DNA of 64,000 nucleotides from Lichenicola sp965198655 (lineage in GTDB: Bacteria; Pseudomonadota; Alphaproteobacteria; Acetobacterales; Acetobacteraceae), in NCBI GenBank assembly GCA_965198655.1, contig OZ240668.1, forward strand, positions 3,658,001 to 3,722,000. The letters are read 5' to 3'. The notes beneath the pieces were generated by a model. It made no database searches. It saw nothing but the letters and a program-made list of their open reading frames with translations, and was not told the DNA's origin. Below, piece after piece: positions 16,212 to 24,523 of the stretch; position 1 is the stretch's first letter; every line of letters starts with the position of its first letter. The position numbers and the translations under genes are program-made.

Positions 16212-17744
16212 GTGCCTTGTCACGTGGACATCGCGTCGCGGGATCGTCAGGCCGTCGGAGTCGCTCGCTTGCTTGGCATCACGGCTCCCCAGCCTGCCGG
16301 ACGGTCGCCCTCCTACCTGAAGGGTGCGGCATGGGCAGGCGTCAATGCCGCGACCAGCGTGCTGCTGCCGTTCGCGCTGTTCGTGTTCTTCGCACGCGAG
16401 ATCAGCCCTCCGCTGCTCGGTCTGGTCGCCCTCGTCACCGCCTGCGTCGAGGTGTTCAAGGCGATCGGTCTGCCCGGCGTCTACGAGGCGCTGCTGCAAC
16501 AGAAGCTGGACGTGCGTCGCTGCCACGAAACGGCGCTCGCCCTCGTCCTGTCCGCAAGCGCCGTCCTGGCGCCGTTGTGCCTCGCCTTCGTCTGGGGACT
16601 CGGCGTCCTGGTGCCCGGCCTGCACCGGCATTTCGGCCTTCTGGCGTGGCTGGTGCTCCGCATCCCGCTCGACCTGGCGATCGTGCAGCCGCAGGCCGTG
16701 CTGGTGGCGCGGCTGGCGTTCCGCCGGCTGGCGATACGCACGGTCCTGGCCAACCTGGTGGCCGGCTGCCTCGGCATCCTGGTCGCCTGCTTCGTGCAGC
16801 CGGTGGCCGGCCTGGTCGTCTACCAGCTGGTCCAGTCCGGTCTGACCTTCGTCACCACCGCGTTCGGCCACGGGCTGCTGGCACGCCCGGCGCTGCACCG
16901 CGACTGCCTCCGGCGCCTGCGACGCGAGATGCTGCTGTCGACGGGTAACCGCACCCTGGCGGCGACGATCAACTACGTCGACCAGATGGTGCTGGCGCCG
17001 CTGGCCGGAAACGTCGGGCTGGCGTACTACAACCTCGGCAAGCGCCTCGAGACCACCTTCGTCACCGTGGCGAACTCGTTCTCCGCCATCCTGTTCCAGC
17101 CGCTGTTCGCCGTCGACGGGATCCTGACCAAGCAGAAGGCGACGCTGCGGGCGCTGTTCCTGCTCACCCTGATCTGCGGCATCCCGGCCGCGGTCGTCTT
17201 CAGCAACAGCCGGGCGGTGGTCGGCCTGCTGTTCGGGCACGACTGGCTCGCCGCGTCCCGGGTGGTCGGCTGGCTGTCGTTGAACGGGTTCGTTCGGGCG
17301 ATCGGGATGGTGCCGGGCTCGTTCCTGTCGGTGTCGGGACGCAACCGCGACCTGCTGGTGACGTCGGTCGTCTCCGCCCTGGGCAGCCTCGCCCTGGTCG
17401 CGGTGCTGGCGCCGTCGAGCGTCGCCCTGTGCGCCGCCGGGCTCGTGGCCAAGAACGCGATCATCGTCGGGTGGATGGCCTGGCTGGGCCGTCGGGACAG
17501 CGGCCGGCCCGGCCTGACCTACGCCGTCGCCGTCATCATCCCGCTGACCGCCATGACCGCGGCCGCCAGCGGGGCAGCCGCGCTGCTGCCGGCCGGCCCG
17601 GGTGCCGGCCCGCTGCAGGTCGTCCTGACGCTGGCCTGCGCGGGGACCGGCGCCCTCTGCTGCGGCGCCCTCTGGATCGCGCCGGCCTACCTGCTGTCCG
17701 GGCGCCTGGCCGACCGGATGCCGGTGGAGGGCGTGCGGACGTGA
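16212..17744 (+). CDS. Polysaccharide flippase (Wzx-like, PST family)
   Basis: 510 residues with about 12 hydrophobic segments. The N-terminal SYLKGAAWAGVNAATSVLLP and the following ISPPLLGLVALV are typical of Wzx/ExoT-type lipid-linked oligosaccharide flippases of the MOP superfamily. The family moves undecaprenyl-diphosphate-linked repeat units across the inner membrane. GTG 16212 is taken as start because no in-frame ATG precedes the first transmembrane segment; the true start could be slightly downstream. Its stop overlaps the next gene's GTG (GTGA). First gene of the rightward EPS operon. Confidence 0.88.
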   Translation: MPCHVDIASRDRQAVGVARLLGITAPQPAGRSPSYLKGAAWAGVNAATSVLLPFALFVFFAREISPPLLGLVALVTACVEVFKAIGLPGVYEALLQQKLDVRRCHETALALVLSASAVLAPLCLAFVWGLGVLVPGLHRHFGLLAWLVLRIPLDLAIVQPQAVLVARLAFRRLAIRTVLANLVAGCLGILVACFVQPVAGLVVYQLVQSGLTFVTTAFGHGLLARPALHRDCLRRLRREMLLSTGNRTLAATINYVDQMVLAPLAGNVGLAYYNLGKRLETTFVTVANSFSAILFQPLFAVDGILTKQKATLRALFLLTLICGIPAAVVFSNSRAVVGLLFGHDWLAASRVVGWLSLNGFVRAIGMVPGSFLSVSGRNRDLLVTSVVSALGSLALVAVLAPSSVALCAAGLVAKNAIIVGWMAWLGRRDSGRPGLTYAVAVIIPLTAMTAAASGAAALLPAGPGAGPLQVVLTLACAGTGALCCGALWIAPAYLLSGRLADRMPVEGVRT

Positions 17745-18931
17745 GGCTGCTCTACCTCGTGCACGACCTCGACGACGCCGCGGTGCGACGGCGGTGCCGC
17801 TTCCTACGGGAGGGCGGCGCGCACGTCTCCGTGGTCGGCTTCCGCAGGCAGGAGGGACGGTCCGGCGCGCCGGCCGAGGGCCGCGAGATCGGGCGAACCT
17901 GGAACGGCCGGCTGTTGCGCCGGATCGCCACCGCCGTCCGGGCCGCATCGGTTTCCGGGGACTGGCACCGGGAGGCCGAGGAGGCCGATGTCGTCGTCGC
18001 CCGGTCGCTCGAGATGCTTCTGGTCGCGGTCGCCGTGCGCAGGCGGCGTGGGACCGGAACGCCGATCGTCTACGAGTGCCTCGACATCCACCGGCTGATG
18101 ACCCGTGCCGATCCGGTCGGCAGGGGGCTGCGCTGGCTGGAGCGCCGGCTCCTGGCCTCGTGCTCGCTTCTGGTGGTCAGCTCGCCGCGGTTCGTCGAGG
18201 CCTACTTCCTGCGCCACCACCCCCGGCTCGGGCGCTGGGCGCTGCTGGAGAACAAGCTGCTCAGCGGCGAGTTCACCCCCGCCACGGCCTCCCCAGCGGC
18301 GGCAGGCGGCCCCGGAGCGGCTCCGGCCGGGCCGCCCTGGCGGATCGGCTGGTTCGGCATCATCCGGTGCAGGCGAAGCCTGGAGCTGCTCGCGGCCCTG
18401 GTGCACGGCGCCGGCGGCGCGGTCGAGGTGGAGATACGCGGCCGGCCTGCACGGGACGTGATGACGGATTTCGATGCCTTGGTCGCAGCGACCCCGGGCC
18501 TGAGCTTCGGCGGCGCCTACGACCGCGCCACCGACCTCGCGGCGATGTATGGCCGCGTCCACTTCACCTGGGCGATCGACTTCTACGAGGACGGGCTGAA
18601 CTCGTCCTGGCTGCTGCCGAACCGGCTCTACGAGGGTAGCGCGTTCGGCTCGGTGCCGCTGGCGCTGCGCGCGGTCGAGACCGGGCGCTGGCTGGACCGG
18701 CATGGCTGCGGGCTGCTGCTCGACCCGCCGCTGGAGCAAGCCCTTCCGGCGCTGTTCGCCGGCATGACGGCCGCCGCCTACGAGGAGGCCAGGCAGCGTG
18801 TCGCCCGGCTCGATCCCGGCCTGCTCGTGGAAACGCCCGCGAGTGCGAGCGCCTTCGTGGCCAGGCTGGGCCAGCTGCGCGCGTCCGCGCCGGCCGCCAC
18901 CGCAACAGCACGCTTCATGGGGACGACATGA
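17741..18931 (+). CDS. GT4-like glycosyltransferase (ExoL-like N-terminus)
   Basis: 396 residues from GTG 17741, which overlaps the flippase stop. It begins RLLYLVHDLDDAAVRRRC and continues FLREGGAHVSVVGFRR, resembling ExoL-type glucosyltransferases of succinoglycan loci. IVYECLDIHRLM, LLVVSSPRFVEAYF and WRIGWFGIIRCRRSLELL are GT-B elements at the domain interface. The C-terminal half carries LYEGSAFGSVPLALR in place of the usual donor-binding stretch. It probably adds one sugar to the repeat unit. Its last bases overlap the next ATG (ATGA). Confidence 0.82.
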   Translation: MRLLYLVHDLDDAAVRRRCRFLREGGAHVSVVGFRRQEGRSGAPAEGREIGRTWNGRLLRRIATAVRAASVSGDWHREAEEADVVVARSLEMLLVAVAVRRRRGTGTPIVYECLDIHRLMTRADPVGRGLRWLERRLLASCSLLVVSSPRFVEAYFLRHHPRLGRWALLENKLLSGEFTPATASPAAAGGPGAAPAGPPWRIGWFGIIRCRRSLELLAALVHGAGGAVEVEIRGRPARDVMTDFDALVAATPGLSFGGAYDRATDLAAMYGRVHFTWAIDFYEDGLNSSWLLPNRLYEGSAFGSVPLALRAVETGRWLDRHGCGLLLDPPLEQALPALFAGMTAAAYEEARQRVARLDPGLLVETPASASAFVARLGQLRASAPAATATARFMGTT

Positions 18932-19962
18932 CGACGGGACCGCTGCCCCGCTTCTCGATGGTGATGCCGGTGCTCAACGAGGAGCGCCACGTCGAGCTCG
19001 CCCTGTCGTCCCTGCTGGGCCAGGTCGAGGCATGCGGCGGCGAGATCCTCGTCCTGGACGGCGGCAGCCGGGATGAGACCCGCGCCATCGTCGGCAGGCT
19101 GGCCGCCGACCATCCGACGATCCGCCTGATCGACAACCCCGGGCGGACGCAGTCGGCCGCCTGCAACCTAGCTGCCGAGCTGGTCCACCCGGGCGTCGGC
19201 ATCATGCTCCGCGCCGACGCCCACGCCGCGTATCCGTCCGGCTTTGTCGCCGCCGCCCTGCGGGCGCTGCTGGAGACCGGCGCCACCTCGGTCGTGGTGC
19301 CGATGCGCACGGTCGGCGAGGCGCCGGTGCAGCGCGCGATCGCGGCCGCCCAGAACAGCCGGCTCGGCAATGGCGGGTCGAGCCACCGGCGCTCCGGCAC
19401 GTCCCGCTTCGTCGATCACGGCCACCACGCCGCGTTCGACCTCGCCTTCTTCCGCTCGCTCGGCGGCTACGACCGCAGCTTCACCCACAACGAGGATGCC
19501 GAGCTCGACGTGCGGGCGGTGCGGGCAGGCGGACGGGTCTGGCTGTGCACGGAGGCCGCCATCGACTACTTCCCGCGCGACAGCATGCGGCAGCTTGCCC
19601 GGCAATACGTCCGGCACGGGCGCGGACGGGCGCGCACGATCGCCAAGCACCGGCTGCGCCTGAAGCTGCGCCAGGGGCTCCCGCTGGTCCTGCTGTCGAT
19701 CACCGGGCTCGCATTGCTGGCGCCGCTGTTCCCGTGGCTGGCCCTTCCCGCTGCCTGCTACCTGCTCGCCTGCCTGGGCTGGGGCACCATGGAAGCCGTG
19801 CGACGTGCCGACGCGGCGCTGCTGCTGATGGGCCCGGCGGCCGTCGTCATGCACCTGTCCTGGGCGATCGGCTTCCTGGACGGCTGGCGGCGTCCCGCCG
19901 CGTTGCCGAGCCATCCCCATCCAGCGATGCCGCAGGGCGTCGGGCACGTCGGAGCCCGCTAG
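18928..19962 (+). CDS. exoA: GT2 glycosyltransferase, ExoA-like
   Basis: 344 residues. It starts with the GT-A motif FSMVMPVLNEERHVE, has LVLDGGSRDETRAI and the metal-binding region RADAHAAYP. QNSRLGNGGSSHRR, VDHGHHAAFDLAFF and HNEDAELDVRA are characteristic of ExoA, the succinoglycan beta-1,3-glucosyltransferase. C-terminal hydrophobic helices (about residues 245-330) anchor it to the membrane. It should extend the lipid-linked oligosaccharide at the cytoplasmic side. Sugar specificity here is inferred from the family only. Confidence 0.88.
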   Translation: MTTGPLPRFSMVMPVLNEERHVELALSSLLGQVEACGGEILVLDGGSRDETRAIVGRLAADHPTIRLIDNPGRTQSAACNLAAELVHPGVGIMLRADAHAAYPSGFVAAALRALLETGATSVVVPMRTVGEAPVQRAIAAAQNSRLGNGGSSHRRSGTSRFVDHGHHAAFDLAFFRSLGGYDRSFTHNEDAELDVRAVRAGGRVWLCTEAAIDYFPRDSMRQLARQYVRHGRGRARTIAKHRLRLKLRQGLPLVLLSITGLALLAPLFPWLALPAACYLLACLGWGTMEAVRRADAALLLMGPAAVVMHLSWAIGFLDGWRRPAALPSHPHPAMPQGVGHVGAR

Positions 19963-21162
19963 ATGATTCCGGCTATCGGAGCCCGGCGGCGGCGCGAGCG
20001 GATGCGCGCCCATGACGCCGCCGGCCGCATGCTCGGCCTCCTCCTGGCGGCGAGCCTGGCTGCCTGCGGGCCGTTCCTGTCGGAAAGCGGGCCGGGACGG
20101 GAGGCGGTCGTCATGCAGGCCTCCGCGACCGCGTCCAAGCCGTCGCCGTCGCTGCCCTACGTCCTCGTCCCGGTGAACGCCGGCACCCTGCCGGACCTGT
20201 CCGTGCCTCCTCCGGAGCCGAGCTTCCGGATCCCTGCTGTCGAACACGGCCGGCCCGGCACCATCGGGGTGGGCGACGACCTCGGCGTCACCATCTTCGA
20301 ATCGGGGCCCGGCGGCCTGTTCATCACCGACCATCCGGAAAACCCGTCTGGAAACTCGGTGACGCTGCCGTCGCAGCAGGTCGACGCCAGCGGCTCGATC
20401 GCCATCCCGTTCGGCGGCGCCATCCCGGTCGTCGGCCGCACGCCCTCGGAGGTCGAGCGGGAGATCGTGCGCCGGCTCAGCGGGCGCGCGCTCGATCCGC
20501 AGGTCGTCGTCACCATCCTCAACCGGCGTGCCGGCACCATCAACGTGGTCGGCGACGTCGCCGGCGCGGCGCGGTTCTCGCTCGATCCGGGCGGCGAGAC
20601 CCTGCTGGGCGGCATCGCCCGCGCCGGCGGGCCGCGCTACCCGGACTACGAGACCACCGTCACCCTGCAACGGGACGGCGCCACGCAGAAGGCGAGGCTG
20701 TCGGAGGTCGTCGCACGGCCGGACCAGAACCTGCCTTTGGCTCCCGGCGACACGGTCTACCTGTCCCACGAGGCGGACTTCTTCCTCGCCCTGGGCGCGA
20801 CCGGCCAGGCGACCTCGCTCGGACCGCTCGACCGCCGGATCGCGTTCGGCGGGGCGACGATCTCGCTGGCCGACGCGCTGGCTCGGGCCGGCGGCCTGGA
20901 GGATGACCGCGCCAACGCGCGGGCCTGTTTCGTGTATCGTCTCAATCGCAAGCACCCGGGCCAGATATCGGCAAGCGTTCCAAGTATTTATCTTTTGGAT
21001 CTTCGTGATCCTGCGGGCTATTTCTATGCCAGCAAGTTTGTTATGTATCCGGAAGATGTTATCTTCGTATCGAACGCGCCGATGACCGATCTCGCCAAGT
21101 TCCTGTCGCTCGTTCTTCCCGTCGCCTACTCGACGTCCGGCTTCAGGGCCGGGTTCAACTAG
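19963..21162 (+). CDS. Outer-membrane polysaccharide export lipoprotein (Wza/ExoF-like)
   Basis: 399 residues; ATG directly follows the exoA stop. A second ATG 14 residues in (MRAHDAAG) gives a more normal lipoprotein signal with lipobox LAAC. Then a poly_export domain (GTIGVGDDLGVTIFE, FGGAIPVVGRTPSEVE) and SLBB-like repeats (TINVVGDVAG, GGETLLGGIARAGG) follow. It forms the export channel with the Wzc-like partner encoded at 33818. The last 230 bases, from about 20935, are much more AT-rich and use codons rare in the neighbours, just before the carrier-protein cassette. Confidence 0.9.
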   Translation: MIPAIGARRRRERMRAHDAAGRMLGLLLAASLAACGPFLSESGPGREAVVMQASATASKPSPSLPYVLVPVNAGTLPDLSVPPPEPSFRIPAVEHGRPGTIGVGDDLGVTIFESGPGGLFITDHPENPSGNSVTLPSQQVDASGSIAIPFGGAIPVVGRTPSEVEREIVRRLSGRALDPQVVVTILNRRAGTINVVGDVAGAARFSLDPGGETLLGGIARAGGPRYPDYETTVTLQRDGATQKARLSEVVARPDQNLPLAPGDTVYLSHEADFFLALGATGQATSLGPLDRRIAFGGATISLADALARAGGLEDDRANARACFVYRLNRKHPGQISASVPSIYLLDLRDPAGYFYASKFVMYPEDVIFVSNAPMTDLAKFLSLVLPVAYSTSGFRAGFN

Positions 21163-21214
21163 GCCCTCGACATGGCTATCGGTGTCGGAACTATCCTTGA
21201 TCAGGACACATGAC

Positions 21215-21466
21215 ATGGAAGATCGTATCCGCGAGATCCTCGGCAAGTTCGGCCGCTTCTCCGTCGACGTCCGCACCATCGGCGCGCAGGACGACCTGTA
21301 TGATGCAGGCCTGAGCTCGCTTGCGACGGTGAACGTGATGCTGGCGATCGAGGAGGAGTTCGGGGTCGAGTTCCCGGACCGCCTGCTGACGCGCCGGTCG
21401 TTCCAGAGCGTGTCCTCGCTGACCGACGTGGTCGAGGGGCTCAGGTCGAGCGCCGTGTCGTCGTGA
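21215..21466 (+). CDS. Small acyl/aminoacyl carrier protein
   Basis: 83 residues from ATG 21215, with AGGA 8 bases upstream; GTG 21182 would add 11 unlikely residues. A four-helix carrier protein with the phosphopantetheine site in DLYDAGLSSLATVNV: Ser35 aligns with the Ser of the G-x-[ST]-S motif found in carrier proteins served by amino acid:[carrier protein] ligases, instead of the usual DSL. EEEFGVEFPDRLLTRRSF after it is also typical of that group. The ligase gene follows two genes downstream. It would carry an aminoacyl thioester for transfer. No phosphopantetheinyl transferase is seen nearby. Confidence 0.9.
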   Translation: MEDRIREILGKFGRFSVDVRTIGAQDDLYDAGLSSLATVNVMLAIEEEFGVEFPDRLLTRRSFQSVSSLTDVVEGLRSSAVSS

Positions 21467-22626
21467 TCGACCGCGCGCACCTCACCCGGCGCGCCGAGGC
21501 CGCCGCCGCGGTCGCGGCCCTGCACGCCGACGACGTGGACGGGCAGGCCCGGTTTCCCGTCGAGGCGATCGAGGCGTTCCGGCAGCAGGGCCTCATGGGC
21601 ATCCTGGTGCCGGAACCGCTGGGCGGCCCGGGTGCGTCGCTGTCGGACGCGCTCCACGTTTGCCGCATCCTGGGCCAGGCCTGCGGCTCCGGCGCCCTGA
21701 TCTACGCCATGCACCAGATCCAGGTGGCCTGCCTAGTCGCCGGTGCTACGGACAACGACTGGCACAACGGCTTCCTCAAGCGGATCGAGCGCGACCAGCT
21801 TCTGCTTGCCTCCGTCACCTCCGAGGTGGGGATCGGCGGCAACATACGCTCCAGCATCTGCGCGCCCGACTATCGCGGCGACCGGGTGACGCTGACCAAG
21901 CGTTCGTCGGCCATATCCTACGGTGAGCATGCCGACGCGCTGCTGGTCACGGCGCGTCGCAGCCAGGACGCGTCGTCGTCGGACCAAGTGCTGATCGTCG
22001 CCGAACGGGGCGACGCGAGCCTGACCGAGACCAGCCGCTGGGACACGCTCGGCATGCGCGGCACCGACAGCAAGGCGTTCGACGTTTCCCTGTCGGTGGA
22101 CCGGGCGCAGATCGTGCCGATGCCGTTCTCCGACATCGCGCAGCACACCATGCTGCCGACCTCGCACCTGCTGTGGGGCGGGGTGTGGCTCGGCATCGCC
22201 GCGGTCGCGGCGGAAAAGGCGAGGTCGTTCCTGCGTCGCCAGGCGCAGAGCGAGCCGGGCGTCGTCAGCCCGGGCGCGCTGCGCTTCGAGAAGACCGCCT
22301 CGCTGCTGGCGACGATGCGCTCGCGTCTGGACGCCGCCGTCACCGAATACGCCGCCGGCGGCGTGGTCGATCGCGACGCGCTGCCGCTGGGCTTCCTGAC
22401 CGAGGTCAACGCGCTGAAGGTGACGATGTCCGAGCTGGCGGTCGAGGTGGTGCAGCACGCGATGATGATCTGCGGCCTGTCCGGCTACAAGTGCGGCACG
22501 CCCTACAGCATCGGCCGCCACCTGCGCGACGTGCAGTCGGCGCCGCTCATGGTCAACAACGACCGGATCGTCGCCAACACCGCGACACTGCTGGTCGCGC
22601 AGCGCGCGTCCCTGGTGAGGAGCTGA
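21463..22626 (+). CDS. Acyl-CoA dehydrogenase-like flavoprotein
   Basis: 387 residues from GTG 21463, overlapping the carrier-protein stop (GTGA). Domain order is that of acyl-CoA dehydrogenases: helical N-domain, beta-domain (LLASVTSEVGIGGN), and helical C-domain ending RHLRDVQSAPLMVNNDRIVA. In ordinary family members the C-terminal stretch has the catalytic Glu in YEG; here the place is Asn-Asn-Asp. Family members can oxidise aminoacyl groups on carrier proteins (as in prolyl-carrier-protein dehydrogenases), so its partner is likely the adjacent carrier protein. Substrate and activity remain inferred. Confidence 0.85.
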   Translation: MIDRAHLTRRAEAAAAVAALHADDVDGQARFPVEAIEAFRQQGLMGILVPEPLGGPGASLSDALHVCRILGQACGSGALIYAMHQIQVACLVAGATDNDWHNGFLKRIERDQLLLASVTSEVGIGGNIRSSICAPDYRGDRVTLTKRSSAISYGEHADALLVTARRSQDASSSDQVLIVAERGDASLTETSRWDTLGMRGTDSKAFDVSLSVDRAQIVPMPFSDIAQHTMLPTSHLLWGGVWLGIAAVAAEKARSFLRRQAQSEPGVVSPGALRFEKTASLLATMRSRLDAAVTEYAAGGVVDRDALPLGFLTEVNALKVTMSELAVEVVQHAMMICGLSGYKCGTPYSIGRHLRDVQSAPLMVNNDRIVANTATLLVAQRASLVRS

Positions 22627-22629
22627 GCG

Positions 22630-23541
22630 GTGGGGACGGAAGCGGCCTTCCATCAGGCGCTGGTCGAGGCGCGGCTCCTGGTTCCGAGCGGCGTCGAGGG
22701 CCTGTACGGCCGGAGCGGCGTGTTCGAGTCGATCGTGGACGGGATCGATGCCCTGGTCTCCCGCCTCGGACGGGGCCAGGAGGCGGAAGTGATCCGCTTC
22801 CCGCCGGCGATGCCCAGGAGCGTGCTGGAAACCAGCGGCTACCTGAACGGCTTTCCGCACCTCGCCGGCACCGTGCACTGCTTCTGCGGCGACGAACGCG
22901 CGCACCAGGCGCTGCTGCAGTGCCTGGAGGTGGGCGAGGACTGGACCGGTGGGCAGCGATGCGTCGACCTCGCCCTCACCCCGGCCGCCTGCTACCCGGT
23001 CTATCCCATGGTCGCAGCACGCGGCCCGCTCCCGCCCGGCGGCCACGTCGTCGACGTGTCGTCGTACTGCTTCCGGCACGAGCCGTCGATCGATCCCGTG
23101 CGCATGCAGATGTTCCGCATGCGCGAGTTCGTCTGCCTGGGATCGCCCGACGAGGTGCGGGGGTTCCGGGACAGGTGGATCGAGCGCGGCCGCAGCGTCA
23201 TCGCCACCCTCGGGCTGCCGGTCGCGATCGACCTCGCCAACGATCCCTTCTTCGGGCGCGGCGGCACGCTCATGGCCAGGAGCCAGCGCGACCAGGCGCT
23301 CAAGTACGAGCTGCTGGTTCCGGTCAGCAACCCGGACAAGCCTACCGCCTGCCTCAGCTTCAACTACCACATGGAGCATTTCGGCGAGATCTGGAACCTG
23401 AGGCTGGGGAACGGGGAGCTGGCGCACACCGCCTGCGTGGGCTTCGGCTTCGAGCGGCTCGCCCTGGCGCTGCTGCGCCATCACGGCTTCGATCCGTCGA
23501 GCTGGCCCGAGGAAACGAGGGCGGCGCTGTGGGATCGCTAG
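22630..23541 (+). CDS. Amino acid:[carrier protein] ligase (seryl-tRNA synthetase homologue)
   Basis: 303 residues, the size of the catalytic core of atypical SerRS without a tRNA-binding domain. Class II motifs: RMQMFRMREFVCLG (motif 2) and CVGFGFERLALALLRHHG (motif 3). Putative zinc ligands Cys121 (TPAACYP), Glu166 (MREF) and Cys269 (HTACVG) keep the spacing I recall for the Bradyrhizobium enzyme (Cys131, Glu176, Cys279). These enzymes adenylate small amino acids such as glycine or alanine and load them on a carrier protein, not on tRNA. The carrier is encoded two genes upstream. GTG start; the 3' end overlaps the next gene by 13 bases. Confidence 0.9.
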   Translation: MGTEAAFHQALVEARLLVPSGVEGLYGRSGVFESIVDGIDALVSRLGRGQEAEVIRFPPAMPRSVLETSGYLNGFPHLAGTVHCFCGDERAHQALLQCLEVGEDWTGGQRCVDLALTPAACYPVYPMVAARGPLPPGGHVVDVSSYCFRHEPSIDPVRMQMFRMREFVCLGSPDEVRGFRDRWIERGRSVIATLGLPVAIDLANDPFFGRGGTLMARSQRDQALKYELLVPVSNPDKPTACLSFNYHMEHFGEIWNLRLGNGELAHTACVGFGFERLALALLRHHGFDPSSWPEETRAALWDR

Positions 23542-24500
23542 CGGCGGCGCCCGGCGCCGGCCTCGTGTTCACGCCGCACCCGCTGCACGACGCCGACCGG
23601 TGCTGGCCCGAAACCAACTGCTACATCGACCTGTGGATCGAGGTGCTGGCCTCCCTGGGCGAGGTCCCGGAGGCCGCCTTCGGCCACGCGGTCTGTCAGC
23701 GGTTCGGCGAGGACCAGTTCACCTTCTCCAAGATGCCGATCGAGGACCTGCGCCGGCTGTACGGCCTGGTGGTGCAGGAGTTGTCGATCTACCGCACGCT
23801 GGAACAGCACGTGGCGCTGCATGTCGGCCGCGGCGACGTCGTGCTGATGGAGGTGGACGCCTTCTACCTGCCCGACACGCTGGCGACCACCTACCGCCGC
23901 GGCCACACCAAGACCACCATCGCCATCGACGCCATCGACACGGCGCGGCAGCGGGCCGGCTACTTCCACAACGCCGCGCGCGGTTGCCTCACGGAGGAGG
24001 ACTATCTCGGCGCGCTGCGGCTGCGCTCGGAGTTCTCGTCGCAGCCCGACATCCTGCCGCCCTACGTGGAGACCGTCGAACGGCAGAACGCAGCGCGGGA
24101 TCCCGGTCCGTCCCGCGCGGTGGCGCTCGACATCCTGCGCGGCCACCTGTCGCGACGCCCGGAGGCGAACCCGTTCTCCGCCTGGCAGGCGGCGTTCGGC
24201 CGACACCTCGACATGCTCCTGTCCGCCTTGGTGTCCTTCGACGACTACGCGTTCCACTTCCCGCGCCTGGCCGGGGCGAACGTCGAACTTCTCGGCAGCC
24301 ACGCGGCCTGGCTGGCGTCGGACACGCTCGGCGACGTCGCGGAGGCCTGCCGGCGCATGGCGCAGACGTGCAAGGTGGTGCAGTTCCGCCTCGCCCGCGC
24401 GTTGGCCCGGCGTCGCCCGGATCCCTGCGGCGACTGCTTCGACAGCCTTCAAGCCGACTACGAGCGGGTGATCGACGGCCTGCGCCGCCACCTGTCCTGA
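23529..24500 (+). CDS. DUF1839 family protein, probable partner of the aminoacyl carrier protein
   Basis: 323 residues from GTG 23529, inside the last codons of the ligase gene. It contains PETNCYIDLWIEVLASLG near the N-terminus and DVVLMEVDAFYLPDT followed by YRRGHTKTTIAIDAID in the first half. I recognise it as DUF1839, a family that co-occurs with amino acid:[carrier protein] ligases and has no proven function. The N-terminal Asn-Cys-Tyr and the later acidic Asp/Tyr stretch recall BtrH-type aminoacyltransferases with a cysteine nucleophile, so transfer of the aminoacyl group from the carrier to an acceptor is plausible. That function is inference only. Confidence 0.8.
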   Translation: MGSLAAAPGAGLVFTPHPLHDADRCWPETNCYIDLWIEVLASLGEVPEAAFGHAVCQRFGEDQFTFSKMPIEDLRRLYGLVVQELSIYRTLEQHVALHVGRGDVVLMEVDAFYLPDTLATTYRRGHTKTTIAIDAIDTARQRAGYFHNAARGCLTEEDYLGALRLRSEFSSQPDILPPYVETVERQNAARDPGPSRAVALDILRGHLSRRPEANPFSAWQAAFGRHLDMLLSALVSFDDYAFHFPRLAGANVELLGSHAAWLASDTLGDVAEACRRMAQTCKVVQFRLARALARRRPDPCGDCFDSLQADYERVIDGLRRHLS

Positions 24501-24523
24501 CCGCCTGCCGTCGGGCCGCGTCG

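Noticed and set aside
22630..23541. Second seryl-tRNA synthetase
   Set aside because: It lacks the N-terminal tRNA-binding coiled coil, and a carrier protein gene is two genes away.
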